A stretch of DNA of 22,911 bases from Elioraea sp051860475 (GTDB taxonomy: Bacteria > Pseudomonadota > Alphaproteobacteria > Acetobacterales > Acetobacteraceae). How positions within the stretch are numbered: the first letter of the stretch is position 1; the number at the start of each line of letters is the position of its first letter. Shown here piece after piece: positions 22,508-22,911 of the stretch. The stretch lies in contig NZ_JBHYDW010000068.1 of the NCBI RefSeq assembly GCF_051860475.1, positions 1-22,911 on the forward strand. Reading direction: 5' to 3'. The position numbers and the translations under genes are program-made. The notes below the pieces were generated by a model that saw nothing but the letters and a program-made list of their open reading frames with translations, was not told the origin of the DNA and did no database searches.

Positions 22508-22911
22508 CGGCGCTCTGGAGCGCGGCCGAGATCGCTGCGGCGACCGGCGGGACAGCGCTTGCGCCGTTCACCGCCACCGGGGTCGCGATCGATACGCGCA
22601 CCCTCGAACCCGGCGACCTGTTCGTCGCTCTGCGGGGCGAGGCGCGCGACGGCCACCGCTTCGTCGCCGAGGCGATGCGCAAGGGTGCGGCGGGCGCGCT
22701 GGTCTCGCACCTGCCGACCGAACGTCCAGCCAATCCCACACTGGTGACCGTTGCCGATACCGAGGTCGCCTTGACCGATCTTGGCCGCGCCGGGCGCGCG
22801 CGGGCGACCGCGCAGGTGATCGCGGTCACCGGCAGCGTCGGCAAGACCGGCACCAAGGAGGCGCTGCGGCACGTCCTGTTGTCCCAGGGCCCGACTCACG
22901 CCGCCGCTGCG
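22504..22911 (+). CDS. murF: UDP-MurNAc-tripeptide:D-Ala-D-Ala ligase MurF (3' partial)
   Basis: The first 136 codons are present and the gene runs off the window. MurF adds D-alanyl-D-alanine to complete the UDP-MurNAc-pentapeptide. The N-terminal domain shows WSAAEIAAATGG, GVAIDTRTLEPGDLFVALRGEARDGHRF and the P-loop GSVGKTGTKE starting at Gly110, all typical of MurF. The start is GTG, overlapping the murE stop. The order murE-murF is the standard dcw arrangement, so mraY and murD would be expected next. Confidence 0.95.
   Translation, partial: MTALWSAAEIAAATGGTALAPFTATGVAIDTRTLEPGDLFVALRGEARDGHRFVAEAMRKGAAGALVSHLPTERPANPTLVTVADTEVALTDLGRAGRARATAQVIAVTGSVGKTGTKEALRHVLLSQGPTHAAAA

Noticed and set aside
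1..22911. CRISPR array, insertion sequence, prophage or tRNA-associated island
   Set aside because: No spaced repeats of CRISPR size, no transposase, integrase or terminal inverted repeats, and no tRNA cloverleaf was recognised; composition looks uniform across genes.

Overview
This is very GC-rich, almost gene-saturated DNA from a Gram-negative bacterium. It is most likely an alphaproteobacterium of the Rhodospirillales/Acetobacteraceae kind. The reasons are the order amidase - RNase P RNA - mraZ - rsmH - ftsL - ftsI - murE - murF, a meso-diaminopimelate-type MurE, alphaproteobacterial MraZ and DjlA sequences, and start/stop overlaps at almost every junction inside operons. The genus cannot be fixed from the sequence alone. 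No transposase, integrase, CRISPR array, tRNA or phage gene was seen.

Layout. (1) Bases 3-3330, plus strand: the end of tgt, then queF, queG, fumC and a small ribbon-helix-helix protein. All junctions overlap, so this is one translationally coupled unit that ends queuosine synthesis and carries a TCA-cycle fumarase. (2) Bases 3315-10771, minus strand: a DUF1445 (D-glutamate cyclase/YcsI family) protein, a fused HyuA-HyuB 5-oxoprolinase-type enzyme and a large AsmA-family envelope protein. The first two suggest a route D-glutamate -> 5-oxoproline -> glutamate. (3) Bases 10931-11716, plus strand: a DjlA-type membrane J-protein. (4) Bases 11723-15456, minus strand: an operon for E1-alpha and E1-beta of an acetoin/2-oxo acid dehydrogenase-like enzyme, a free-standing 83-residue lipoyl domain and two short-chain dehydrogenases. 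No E2 acyltransferase or E3 is present. (5) Bases 15586-22911, plus strand: a cytoplasmic-looking AmpD/AmiD-type amidase, the RNase P RNA gene (closed by an exact 11-bp P1 helix), and the start of the division and cell wall (dcw) cluster from mraZ into a truncated murF.

Regulation. The clearest regulatory signal lies upstream of mraZ. Four tandem 10-nt units (ATGG-type on the minus strand, 16954-16993) cover a TTGACG-N17-TATCCC promoter, as expected for autorepression by MraZ. Further structures are a perfect hairpin in the mraZ leader, a 9-bp direct repeat spaced by 21 nt, and overlapping divergent promoters between the amidase and the E1 operon.

Most of the window is conserved housekeeping content. 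The parts most worth following up are the E2-less lipoyl/E1/SDR operon, the DUF1445-oxoprolinase pair, the mraZ control region and the proline-rich extension of FtsL.
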